Source of the DNA: Arthrobacter sp. FW306-2-2C-D06B
GTDB taxonomy: Bacteria; Actinomycetota; Actinomycetes; Actinomycetales; Micrococcaceae
DNA length: 64,000 nucleotides
Assembly: GCF_021789175.1 (NCBI RefSeq)
Contig: NZ_CP084560.1
Span: 1,550,001-1,614,000 of the forward strand
Direction of reading: 5' to 3'
A program made the position numbers and the translations under genes. Shown one piece after another: positions 57,058-64,000 of the stretch. Below the pieces are notes generated by a model. It worked only from the letters and a program-made list of their open reading frames with translations. It did no database searches and was not told the origin of the DNA. Every line of letters starts with the position of its first letter. Position 1 is the stretch's first letter.

Positions 57058-58620
57058 ATGACCACGCAGAAGAACACCGGACCCGATTCCGACGCCCAGG
57101 ACATGAGTCCTGAAGAAATCCAGGCTGTCATCGACCGGATTCTCTCCAAGGACGCACCTGCCATAGTCCAGGACCGCGACGAACCCCGGGGCGTGTTTGG
57201 CAAGGCCCAGGCGATTTCCCGACTGGACGAAGAACACAGCATCTACGACGGCGATCAAGAGGATCTGGCCGAGCGCCGGGCCCTGGGCCGTACTGCGGGC
57301 CTGTCCACGGAACTTGAAGATGTCACAGAGGTCGAATACCGGCAGCTGCGCCTTGAGCGCGTCGTGCTGGCAGGCCTTTGGACCGAAGGCACCCTGGCCG
57401 ACGCCGAGAATTCCCTGAGGGAACTTGCCGCCCTGGCCGAAACGGCAGGCTCGGAAGTCCTGGACGGGATCGTCCAGCGCCGCATGAAGCCGGACCCAGG
57501 CACGTTCCTTGGCTCAGGCAAGGCCATGGAGCTCAAGGAAATTGTCATGTCCACCGGCGCGGACACCGTGGTGGTCGACGCCGAACTGGCACCGTCCCAA
57601 AGGCGCGGCCTTGAGGACATCGTCAAGGTCAAGGTGGTGGACCGCACCACGTTGATCCTCGACATCTTCGCGCAGCATGCCAAGAGCCGCGAGGGCAAGG
57701 CCCAGGTTGAGCTTGCACAGCTGGAATACCTGTTGCCGCGCCTGCGTGGCTGGGGCGATTCCATGTCGCGCCAAGCCGGTGGCCAGGTGGGTGGTGCAGG
57801 CGCCGGCATGGGTTCCCGTGGTCCTGGTGAAACCAAGATCGAACTGGACCGCCGTCGAATCCGCACACGCATGGCCAAGCTGCGGCGTGAAATTGCCGCG
57901 ATGAAGCCATCGCGCGAGACCAAGCGGGCCAACCGCCGTCGTAACGCCGTTCCTTCGGTCGCCATCGCCGGCTACACGAACGCCGGAAAGTCGTCCCTGC
58001 TCAACCGCTTGACGGATGCCGGTGTCCTCGTGGAGAACGCGTTGTTCGCCACCCTGGATCCGACGGTCCGGAAGGCCCAGACGCCTGACGGGATCGGCTA
58101 CACGCTCTCGGACACCGTCGGCTTCGTGCGTTCGATGCCCACCCAGCTCGTGGAGGCTTTCCGCTCGACGCTGGAAGAGGTGGCTGACGCCGATCTGATT
58201 CTCCACGTGGTGGACGTTTCGCATCCCGATCCGGAAGGCCAGATCGCGGCTGTCCGCAAGGTATTCAGCGAAGTGGATGCCCGGAAGATCCCGGAAATCA
58301 TCGTCCTGAACAAGACGGACGTCGCGGATCCGTTCGTCGTGGAGCGGCTCAAGCAAAAAGAGCCACGCCACGTCGTCGTGTCCACCCGCACAGGACAGGG
58401 CATTGCCGAACTCCTCGGAGCCATCAGCGAAGCCATCCCGCGCCCTGGCGTGCGCCTTGAGGTTCTGATTCCCTACAACCGGGGCGAGCTCATCAACAAG
58501 CTGCACAACACCGACGCCGAAATCCTCAGCCTTGAGCATGAGGAGGAAGGTACCCGCGTGGTGGCCATGGTCCATGAGAACCTGGCAGCCGAGTTGGAGT
58601 CGTTCGTCAACAATGGTTGA
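57058..58620 (+). CDS. hflX: GTPase HflX
   Basis: HflX is a ribosome-splitting GTPase that rescues stalled ribosomes under heat or antibiotic stress. The 520-residue protein has an N-terminal nucleotide-binding domain (GSGKAMELKEIV; DAELAPSQRRGLED), a Gly-rich linker before GPGETKIELDRRRIRTRM, and the G domain with G1 GYTNAGKSSL, G3 DTVGF and G4 NKTD. The ATG at 57058 has AAAGGAG upstream. The DinG-type helicase gene overlaps its 3' end by 8 bp. Confidence 0.95.
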   Translation: MTTQKNTGPDSDAQDMSPEEIQAVIDRILSKDAPAIVQDRDEPRGVFGKAQAISRLDEEHSIYDGDQEDLAERRALGRTAGLSTELEDVTEVEYRQLRLERVVLAGLWTEGTLADAENSLRELAALAETAGSEVLDGIVQRRMKPDPGTFLGSGKAMELKEIVMSTGADTVVVDAELAPSQRRGLEDIVKVKVVDRTTLILDIFAQHAKSREGKAQVELAQLEYLLPRLRGWGDSMSRQAGGQVGGAGAGMGSRGPGETKIELDRRRIRTRMAKLRREIAAMKPSRETKRANRRRNAVPSVAIAGYTNAGKSSLLNRLTDAGVLVENALFATLDPTVRKAQTPDGIGYTLSDTVGFVRSMPTQLVEAFRSTLEEVADADLILHVVDVSHPDPEGQIAAVRKVFSEVDARKIPEIIVLNKTDVADPFVVERLKQKEPRHVVVSTRTGQGIAELLGAISEAIPRPGVRLEVLIPYNRGELINKLHNTDAEILSLEHEEEGTRVVAMVHENLAAELESFVNNG

Positions 58621-60676
58621 TCCAGAGGCGGGGGAGCGCGGCGAAACCGTGGGGGAACGGACCGCCCTCGCACTCCTGGACAAAGCCGTCGCCGGTATGG
58701 GCGGCCAAAACCGCACGGGCCAACACCAGATGGCCAGGCAGGTGGCGCGGGCGATCGAGACCGGTGAACACCTCCTGGTCCAGGCGGGCACGGGCACGGG
58801 CAAGTCCCTCGCGTACTTGATTCCGCTGATTGCGCACGCGATGGAGAGCAACAAGCCTGCGCTCGTGTCCACGGCCACCCTCGCCCTGCAGACGCAGATC
58901 GTGGGCCGGGATTTGCCCCGGCTCCTGGAGACGATCAATCCGGAGTTGGAGCGCCCGGTCAGCATCGCGCTGGTCAAGGGCCGGGCCAATTATGTCTGCC
59001 GGCACAAGCTGGAGGGCGGGTTCCCCAGCGAGGAGCCGGCGGAGGGGCAGTTGTTCTCCCTCGGCGAGGACACGAGCGTTCCGCATCTCGCCGCAGCCAT
59101 GGGCGGCCCGGCCTCACAGCTTGGCAAGGAAGTCCTGAGGCTGCGTGAGTGGGCCGGGAAGACCGCCACGGGGGACCGGGACGAACTCATGCCGGGCGTG
59201 ACAGACCGGGCCTGGCGCCAAGTATCCGTCACGTCGATGGAATGCCTCGGGGCGCAGAAGTGTCCCATGGCGGAGGAGTGCTTCAGCGAGCTGGCGCGCC
59301 ACCGTGCTGCGGAGTCCGACGTCGTGGTCACCAATCACGCGATGCTCGCAGTCAGCGCCTTCGAAGGCCTCGCCGTGCTGCCCGAATACGACGTCGTCGT
59401 GGTGGACGAGGCCCACGAGCTCCAGGACCGCGTGACCGGTGCCGTGTCCGGGCAACTGTCCGTGGCGATGATCCATGCCGCGGCCTCGAGCGCCCGCAAA
59501 CACACTGCCATCACCGTGGACGCGCTGAACGCCGCAGCCGACCGTTTGGAACTCGCGATCATCGGTGCGCCGTCGGGCCTTCTGCCCAACGGGCTCAATG
59601 ACGAACAACTTGATTGCGTGGACCAGCTCCGGGAAGCCTGCCGTGCAGCGCTTTCCGACTCGAAGGGGGATTCGTCCAATTCGGTCGACGGCGGACGCCA
59701 GCTCGCGCGCTCCCGGCTGATGTTGATCCTCGAGCTGTGCGAACGGCTGCTCTCGGCCCGGGAAAACCGGGAAGTCGTGTGGCTCTCCAGGAACAGTACC
59801 TTCGATCCGCAGCAGGGCTACACGGCGCCGGACGAGGATTCGCCTGCGCTCGTCAACATCGCGCCGCTCAGCGTTGCCGGACGCCTGAGGGAAGGTCTCT
59901 TCGCCGGCCATACCGTGGTGTTGACCTCTGCCACCTTGGCTATCGGCTCTGCATTCGAGGCCACAGCCGGAGGACTGGGCCTGACTGGCCAAGGCGCCCC
60001 CAGCTGGACCGGCGTGGATGTAGGCTCGCCCTTCGACTACCCGAAGCAAGGCATGCTGTACGTCGCCAAGCACCTGCCCAAGCCAGGGCGCGGCACCTCG
60101 CCCGAAGCGCTTGACGAGCTTGAAGAGCTCATCAAGGCCTCGCACGGCGGGGCCTTGTGCCTCTTTTCATCCCGACGTGCGGCGGAGGACGCGGCGGAAG
60201 CGATGCGGTCACGCCTGGATGTGGACATCCTGTGCCAAGGCGAATCGACCATGGCCGCGCTGGTGAGGCAGTTTGCCGAGGAGGAAGACACGTGCCTGTT
60301 CGGCACCATGTCCCTTTGGCAGGGTGTTGACGTTCCGGGCGGTTCATGCCGGCTGGTCGTGATTGACCGGATACCGTTCCCTCGTCCGGACGATCCGCTG
60401 ATGACGGCACGGTCCCGCGCGGTGGCGCAGGCCGGCGGCAACGGTTTCATGGCGGTTTCGGCGACGCACGCCGCCATCCGGCTGGCACAGGGCGCCGGCC
60501 GTCTCATCCGCTCAACAGGGGACAAGGGCGTCGTGGCAGTCCTGGATTCTCGGCTTTCGACGGAGCGCTACGGCAATTTCCTCCGGGCAGCGTTGCCGCC
60601 CTTCTGGCCCACCACGGACCGTTCAGTAGTGCGCGGTGCGCTCGAACGGCTTTACGCCGAGTCGGCCAAGGCCTAA
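58613..60676 (+). CDS. DinG/XPD-family ATP-dependent DNA helicase
   Basis: This 687-residue superfamily 2 helicase unwinds DNA 5' to 3' in damage and R-loop processing. It shows Walker A QAGTGTGKSLAYL near residue 60, the DEAH box VVVDEAHEL, an iron-sulfur cluster set (Cys in NYVCRHKL, then CLGAQKCPMAEEC) and the final motif AQGAGRLIRS. The ATG at 58613 overlaps hflX by 8 bp. No LexA box lies directly upstream, so it is probably read with hflX. It converges with lexA. Confidence 0.93.
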   Translation: MVDPEAGERGETVGERTALALLDKAVAGMGGQNRTGQHQMARQVARAIETGEHLLVQAGTGTGKSLAYLIPLIAHAMESNKPALVSTATLALQTQIVGRDLPRLLETINPELERPVSIALVKGRANYVCRHKLEGGFPSEEPAEGQLFSLGEDTSVPHLAAAMGGPASQLGKEVLRLREWAGKTATGDRDELMPGVTDRAWRQVSVTSMECLGAQKCPMAEECFSELARHRAAESDVVVTNHAMLAVSAFEGLAVLPEYDVVVVDEAHELQDRVTGAVSGQLSVAMIHAAASSARKHTAITVDALNAAADRLELAIIGAPSGLLPNGLNDEQLDCVDQLREACRAALSDSKGDSSNSVDGGRQLARSRLMLILELCERLLSARENREVVWLSRNSTFDPQQGYTAPDEDSPALVNIAPLSVAGRLREGLFAGHTVVLTSATLAIGSAFEATAGGLGLTGQGAPSWTGVDVGSPFDYPKQGMLYVAKHLPKPGRGTSPEALDELEELIKASHGGALCLFSSRRAAEDAAEAMRSRLDVDILCQGESTMAALVRQFAEEEDTCLFGTMSLWQGVDVPGGSCRLVVIDRIPFPRPDDPLMTARSRAVAQAGGNGFMAVSATHAAIRLAQGAGRLIRSTGDKGVVAVLDSRLSTERYGNFLRAALPPFWPTTDRSVVRGALERLYAESAKA

Positions 60677-60720
60677 GGCGCGCGCTTGCTCAAGCGGACC
60701 CGTCCTGGAGCCACCGCGAA

Positions 60721-61470
60721 CTAAAGGGAGCGCAGGACCGAAACAACCTTGCCCATGATCGTGGCATGGTCCCCGAGGATGGGCTCGTACTGGGTGTTCT
60801 GGGGGAGCAGCCACGTGTGGCCGTCGCGCTGGCGGAAGGTCTTGACAGTGGCTTCGTCGTCCAGGAGCGCGGCCACGATGTCGCCGTTGAGTGCGTCGTT
60901 CTGACGCCGAACCACCACCCAGTCTCCATCGCAGATAGCGGCGTCGATCATGGAATCACCAGCGACTCTCAGCATGAAGAGCTCGCCATGGCCTACCAAT
61001 TGGCGGGGCAGAGGCAATACGTCTTCAACGGTCTGGTCAGCCAGGATGGGTCCACCGGCAGCAATGCGTCCGACGAGGGGGACCATGGCCGTGTCACTCG
61101 CACTCGCGAGTTCCGTGACGGCCAGGCCGCCCGCGCTGCGGAGTTTCGCCGGCGATTCAACACCGGGTATGACAGAGCCGCCGTCGAGGGTCAACGGCAT
61201 GAGTACTTCCATTGCCCGCGGGCGCTTGGGATCGCGACGAAGATAGCCGAGCTTCTCGAGCTGTGACAGCTGGTGCGTGACGCTGGACAGGCTCGCCAAG
61301 CCGACGGTGTCCCCGATTTCACGCATCGACGGCGGATAACCATGATCGTTCACCGAACGTTGGATGGTCTCCAGGATTTTCTTCTGGCGGACGGTCAGGC
61401 TCTTGGGGGCCTTCTGCGGCTGCTGGCTCCGCGCTGAGGCCGGCCCGCTGCCAGTGGCTTTCGCTGCCAT
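60721..61470 (-). CDS. lexA: SOS repressor LexA
   Basis: LexA represses SOS genes until RecA filaments trigger its self-cleavage. The 249-residue protein has the winged-helix N-terminus ([34 protein letters not shown]), the cleavage site Ala-Gly in [11 protein letters not shown], catalytic Ser in GDSMIDAAI and catalytic Lys in [11 protein letters not shown]. The ATG at 61470 gives the usual start, but the frame stays open to a GTG at 61599 just beside a LexA box, which would add 43 residues. It is divergent from the LysM gene. Confidence 0.95.
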   Translation of the reverse strand: MAAKATGSGPASARSQQPQKAPKSLTVRQKKILETIQRSVNDHGYPPSMREIGDTVGLASLSSVTHQLSQLEKLGYLRRDPKRPRAMEVLMPLTLDGGSVIPGVESPAKLRSAGGLAVTELASASDTAMVPLVGRIAAGGPILADQTVEDVLPLPRQLVGHGELFMLRVAGDSMIDAAICDGDWVVVRRQNDALNGDIVAALLDDEATVKTFRQRDGHTWLLPQNTQYEPILGDHATIMGKVVSVLRSL

Positions 61471-61608
61471 GTTCGCCAACGCCCTTCCGTTCCGCCCGTT
61501 CGGCGCTGAGGCGCCTGCGGGACTGTCGGCCTGAAATGTCAGACCCTCCTGTTGCACTGGTTCAGTGCTCTTTCCTTCACTCAAACGTAGGGCAGGCACT
61601 GGCGTTTT

Positions 61609-61624
61609 TCAAACATTTGTTCTA
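61609..61624. promoter_or_regulatory. LexA-type box on the lexA side
   Basis: TCAAACATTTGTTCTA matches the LexA consensus at 10 of 12 defined positions, with symmetric changes in both half-sites. On the minus strand its end TAGAAC could serve as the lexA -10 element, so binding would block lexA transcription (autoregulation). Confidence 0.75.
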
Positions 61625-61675
61625 GCGAGTCTCGACATCGTTCGTTGATAGGTGCTAAAAATGTCATAGCAAGGT

Positions 61676-61691
61676 TCGAATATGTGTTCTA
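61676..61691. promoter_or_regulatory. LexA-type box on the LysM-gene side
   Basis: TCGAATATGTGTTCTA matches the LexA consensus at 9 of 12 defined positions. It lies 52 bp from the first box, and an AT-rich TATAAAA at its right edge may be the -10 region of the LysM gene. Two boxes in a divergent lexA promoter fit joint control. Confidence 0.75.
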
Positions 61692-61718
61692 TAAAAGTGA
61701 TGCAGGATCCGGGTGTTC

Positions 61719-61735
61719 GTTCGAATCGTTCGAAC
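61719..61735. repeat. Palindrome GTTCGAA-TCG-TTCGAAC
   Basis: A perfect 7-bp-arm palindrome made of two TTCGAA units lies 84 bp before the LysM start at 61837. It resembles LexA half-sites but with the wrong orientation and spacing for the standard box, so its role is unclear. Confidence 0.5.
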
Positions 61736-61836
61736 AGATCAACTAATAGCCGTCCTGCAAGCACTGACTGAAGGCAAGAATTGGCAGCCGCAACCAGGGA
61801 TTCCGGAACGCGGCAATGTTCAGAAGGGCTCAGCTC

Positions 61837-62196
61837 ATGTCCGCAATCACCATCACCCACCGGTCCGGCCGCAGTACGGCACCGGGCCGGCTTCGCCTGA
61901 CCCGCCGGGGCCGCATGGTCTTCTTCGGCGTCCCGGCAATGCTCTTGGTCGCAGTGCTGCTCAGCCTGGCGGGATTCCTGAATTCGCCGGCCAAGGCTGC
62001 AGATTCCGCCGCCGAGCTGCAGCCCACCTCGAGTACGAGCGTCACGGTACAAGTGGGCCAGTCGTTGTGGGGGATTGCGGGAATCGCCGCACCGTCCCGG
62101 GATCCACGTGACGTAGTTGCCGAGATTATCCAGCTGAACAACCTTCAGGACGGCCGCATCGTGCCGGGCCAGCAACTGTTCATTCCGGCCACTTAA
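61837..62196 (+). CDS. SOS-linked LysM-domain membrane protein (YneA/DivS-like)
   Basis: This 119-residue protein has a basic N-terminus, one membrane helix (about residues 29-52, FFGVPAMLLVAVLLSLAGF) and a C-terminal LysM domain (VTVQVGQSLWGIAGIAA; IVPGQQLFIPAT). In Actinobacteria a gene of this type divergent from lexA (DivS of Corynebacterium, Rv2719c of Mycobacterium) delays division after DNA damage, and YneA does so in Bacillus. The start may be ATG 61837 or ATG 61816. The shared promoter carries LexA-type boxes. Confidence 0.85.
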   Translation: MSAITITHRSGRSTAPGRLRLTRRGRMVFFGVPAMLLVAVLLSLAGFLNSPAKAADSAAELQPTSSTSVTVQVGQSLWGIAGIAAPSRDPRDVVAEIIQLNNLQDGRIVPGQQLFIPAT

Positions 62197-62284
62197 CAGC
62201 AACGCTGACCGGGCTGGCAGCTCGCCTGAAAGGGCGCAGCGCCGTCACAGTTTCAGGGCATCGGCCGCGGCACCTTAAACTGTC

Positions 62285-63406
62285 ATGGTGAGTGACCAGC
62301 TTGAGCGACTTGACCGACTTCCCCTCCGGACCAACCTCCGCGGCCTGAGCCCGTATGGCGCACCGCAGCTTGATGTTCCGATTCTGCTCAACGTCAACGA
62401 AAACACGCATGGCGTGCCTGCCGATGTCCAGGCAGCCATCACCGAGGCGGTAGCGGCAGCCGCCGTCGGACTGAACCGCTATCCCGACCGCGAATTCACC
62501 GAACTACGCGAGGCCCTTGCTGAATACCTCGGCCATGACCTCGCGGCCGAGAACATCTGGGCAGCCAACGGCTCCAATGAAGTGCTGCAGCAGATCCTCC
62601 AGGTCTTCGGTGGTCCGGGCCGGACCGCGCTCGGTTTCCCGCCCACGTACTCGATGTACCCATTGCTGGCCAGCGGAACCGACACGGGATACATCGCGGG
62701 AGTCCGCGCTGAAGACTATGGACTCGATGCGGCCTCGGCCGCCGCGCAGGTTCGCGAACTCAAACCGAATGTCGTGTTCCTCTGCTCCCCGAACAACCCC
62801 ACCGGCACGGGGCTCGGGCTGGACGTCGTCGAAGCCGTGTACGAGGCGGGCGAGGCGAGCCAGACCGTGGTGATCGTGGACGAGGCATACCACGAGTTCG
62901 CCCACGACAACACGCCGAGCGCGTTGACGCTCCTCCCTGGACGGGCGCGCCTTATCGTCTCCCGGACCATGAGCAAGGCCTTCGCCCTCGCCGGTGCACG
63001 CATCGGCTACATGGCGGCTGCCCCCGAGGTCGCCGACGCGATCCGCTTGGTCCGCCTTCCGTATCACCTTTCCGCCATCACCCAGGCAACCGCGCTGGCC
63101 GCACTCCGGCACCGTGAAGCCCTCATGGCCGACGTCGAGGACATCAAGGTCCAGCGCGATCGCATTGTCAGCGAGTTGAGCCGCATGGGCTTCAAGCCGG
63201 CCGCCTCGGATTCGAACTATGTGTTCTTCGGCGGAATCGAAGACCCCCATGCCCTGTGGCAAGGCCTCTTGGAGCGCGGGGTCCTGATCCGCGACGTCGG
63301 CATACCGGGCCACCTCCGCGTCACAGCCGGTACGGAGCCTGAGACCACCGCGTTCCTCGAGGCGCTCGAAGCCTTGCTGGACGGCCAGGTCTCCGCACCG
63401 GCCTAG
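62285..63406 (+). CDS. hisC: Histidinol-phosphate aminotransferase
   Basis: HisC transaminates imidazole-acetol phosphate in histidine synthesis. The 373-residue fold-type I enzyme has the PLP Lys in SRTMSKAFALAGARIGYM, the pocket SPNNPTGTG and the IVDEAYHEFAHD segment. It opens the histidine operon, with hisB 42 bp downstream. The ATG at 62285 has no strong ribosome-binding site. Confidence 0.95.
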   Translation: MVSDQLERLDRLPLRTNLRGLSPYGAPQLDVPILLNVNENTHGVPADVQAAITEAVAAAAVGLNRYPDREFTELREALAEYLGHDLAAENIWAANGSNEVLQQILQVFGGPGRTALGFPPTYSMYPLLASGTDTGYIAGVRAEDYGLDAASAAAQVRELKPNVVFLCSPNNPTGTGLGLDVVEAVYEAGEASQTVVIVDEAYHEFAHDNTPSALTLLPGRARLIVSRTMSKAFALAGARIGYMAAAPEVADAIRLVRLPYHLSAITQATALAALRHREALMADVEDIKVQRDRIVSELSRMGFKPAASDSNYVFFGGIEDPHALWQGLLERGVLIRDVGIPGHLRVTAGTEPETTAFLEALEALLDGQVSAPA

Positions 63407-63448
63407 ACTTGAACAAGTCCCACCACTCCTTCCTCCTAAGGATCATCA

Positions 63449-64000
63449 ATGAGCGAAAACGGCGCCAGCACGGCGGCCGCCCGGACAGCACGAATGGAAC
63501 GCACCACGAGCGAATCCTCCGTCCTGGTTGAAATCAACCTCGACGGCACGGGAGTCTCGGATATCAGTACCTCGGTGCCGTTCTATGACCACATGCTGAC
63601 GGCGCTCTGCAAGCATTCGCTCATCGACATGACCGTCAAGGCGACCGGAGACACCCACATAGACGCCCACCACACCGTGGAGGACGTTGCTATCACCTTC
63701 GGTGAGGTCCTCCGCACCGCCTTGGGTGACAAAGCGGGTATCCGGCGCTTCGGCGAGGCCACGGTGCCTTTGGATGAAGCGCTGGCCCACGCCGTCGTCG
63801 ACGTCTCCGGACGCCCTTACCTCGTTCATGGCGGTGAGCCCGCCGGCCAGGAATACCACCTGATCGGTGGACACTTCACTGGTTCGCTGACCCGCCACGT
63901 GTTCGAGGCCATCACCCTGCACGCCGGCATCTGCCTTCACATGAATGTCCTGGCCGGCCGGGATCCGCACCACATCGTGGAGGCCCAGTTCAAGGCGTTC
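63449..64000 (+). CDS. hisB: Imidazoleglycerol-phosphate dehydratase, N-terminal part
   Basis: HisB dehydrates imidazole glycerol phosphate. The visible 184 residues include the metal-binding motifs [22 protein letters not shown] and the later [15 protein letters not shown] and [11 protein letters not shown]; the gene continues past the window. The ATG at 63449 has AAGG 8 nt upstream. TAGACT at 63404-63409, overlapping the hisC stop, might be an extra internal promoter. Confidence 0.95.
   Translation, partial: MSENGASTAAARTARMERTTSESSVLVEINLDGTGVSDISTSVPFYDHMLTALCKHSLIDMTVKATGDTHIDAHHTVEDVAITFGEVLRTALGDKAGIRRFGEATVPLDEALAHAVVDVSGRPYLVHGGEPAGQEYHLIGGHFTGSLTRHVFEAITLHAGICLHMNVLAGRDPHHIVEAQFKAF

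Noticed and set aside
61719..61735. GTTCGAA-TCG-TTCGAAC as a third LexA box
   Set aside because: Half-sites are in the wrong order and spacing compared with TCGAAC-4-GTTCGA; kept only as a palindrome.

Overview
The window reads as a chromosome segment of a high-GC Gram-positive bacterium of the Micrococcaceae, most like Arthrobacter in the broad sense (Arthrobacter, Pseudarthrobacter, Paenarthrobacter). This rests on strong GC bias at third codon positions, frequent GTG starts, actinobacterial gene orders (dxr-M50 protease-ispG-GNAT-proS; rimP-nusA-ylxR-infB-rbfA-truB-ribF-rpsO-pnp; ftsK-pgsA-cinA-clgR-DUF3046-recA-recX-miaB-miaA-dapF-hflX-lexA-LysM) and actinobacterial proteins such as ClgR, DUF3046 and an Ala/Pro/Gly-rich IF2. 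No phage, plasmid, insertion sequence, CRISPR array, rRNA or tRNA was seen. The genus was inferred by eye, not by a search.

Layout. 1-4187: end of the MEP isoprenoid genes (dxr, ispG) with an RseP-type protease, a YCII protein and a GNAT protein. 4249-6479: a TetR-controlled ABC exporter operon with a readable promoter and operator. 7013-13989: proS plus accessory genes (TauE/SafE permease, PLP enzyme, APH(6)-like kinase, VIT-type transporter, DUF4439 protein). 14115-30106: the translation and RNA-processing cluster, interrupted by a deaminase, an aminotransferase and tryptophan 2,3-dioxygenase, and ending with pnp and an M16 peptidase. 30384-39139: small genes and a molybdenum-cofactor cluster (moaA, moaD, moeA, moaC, mog, moaE) that encloses a two-component system and a membrane molybdo-oxidoreductase. 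39247-43638: dapB, dapA, RNase J and small genes. 43810-51120: ftsK to recX. 51250-64000: a secreted lysozyme-like protein, miaB, miaA, dapF, a methyltransferase, hflX, a DinG-type helicase, lexA, a LysM protein and the start of a histidine operon.

How genes work together. recA, lexA and the LysM gene form the core of an SOS response. LexA-type boxes lie before each, and recA also has a second promoter matching the PafBC (RecA-NDp) DNA-damage motif. One further LexA-type box lies directly before an unrecognised 120-residue gene at 40559. In the molybdenum cluster, regulator, sensor kinase and oxidoreductase overlap in one transcription unit beside the cofactor genes.

No clearly new multi-gene system was found. 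The most interesting signals are the SOS-boxed small gene, the possible hexapeptide upstream ORF in the long hflX leader, several large (two of them nested) inverted repeats at gene ends, a set of genes whose -10 element ends 6-7 nt before the start codon (leaderless mRNAs), and a probable dual Sec/Tat-targeted molybdoenzyme.
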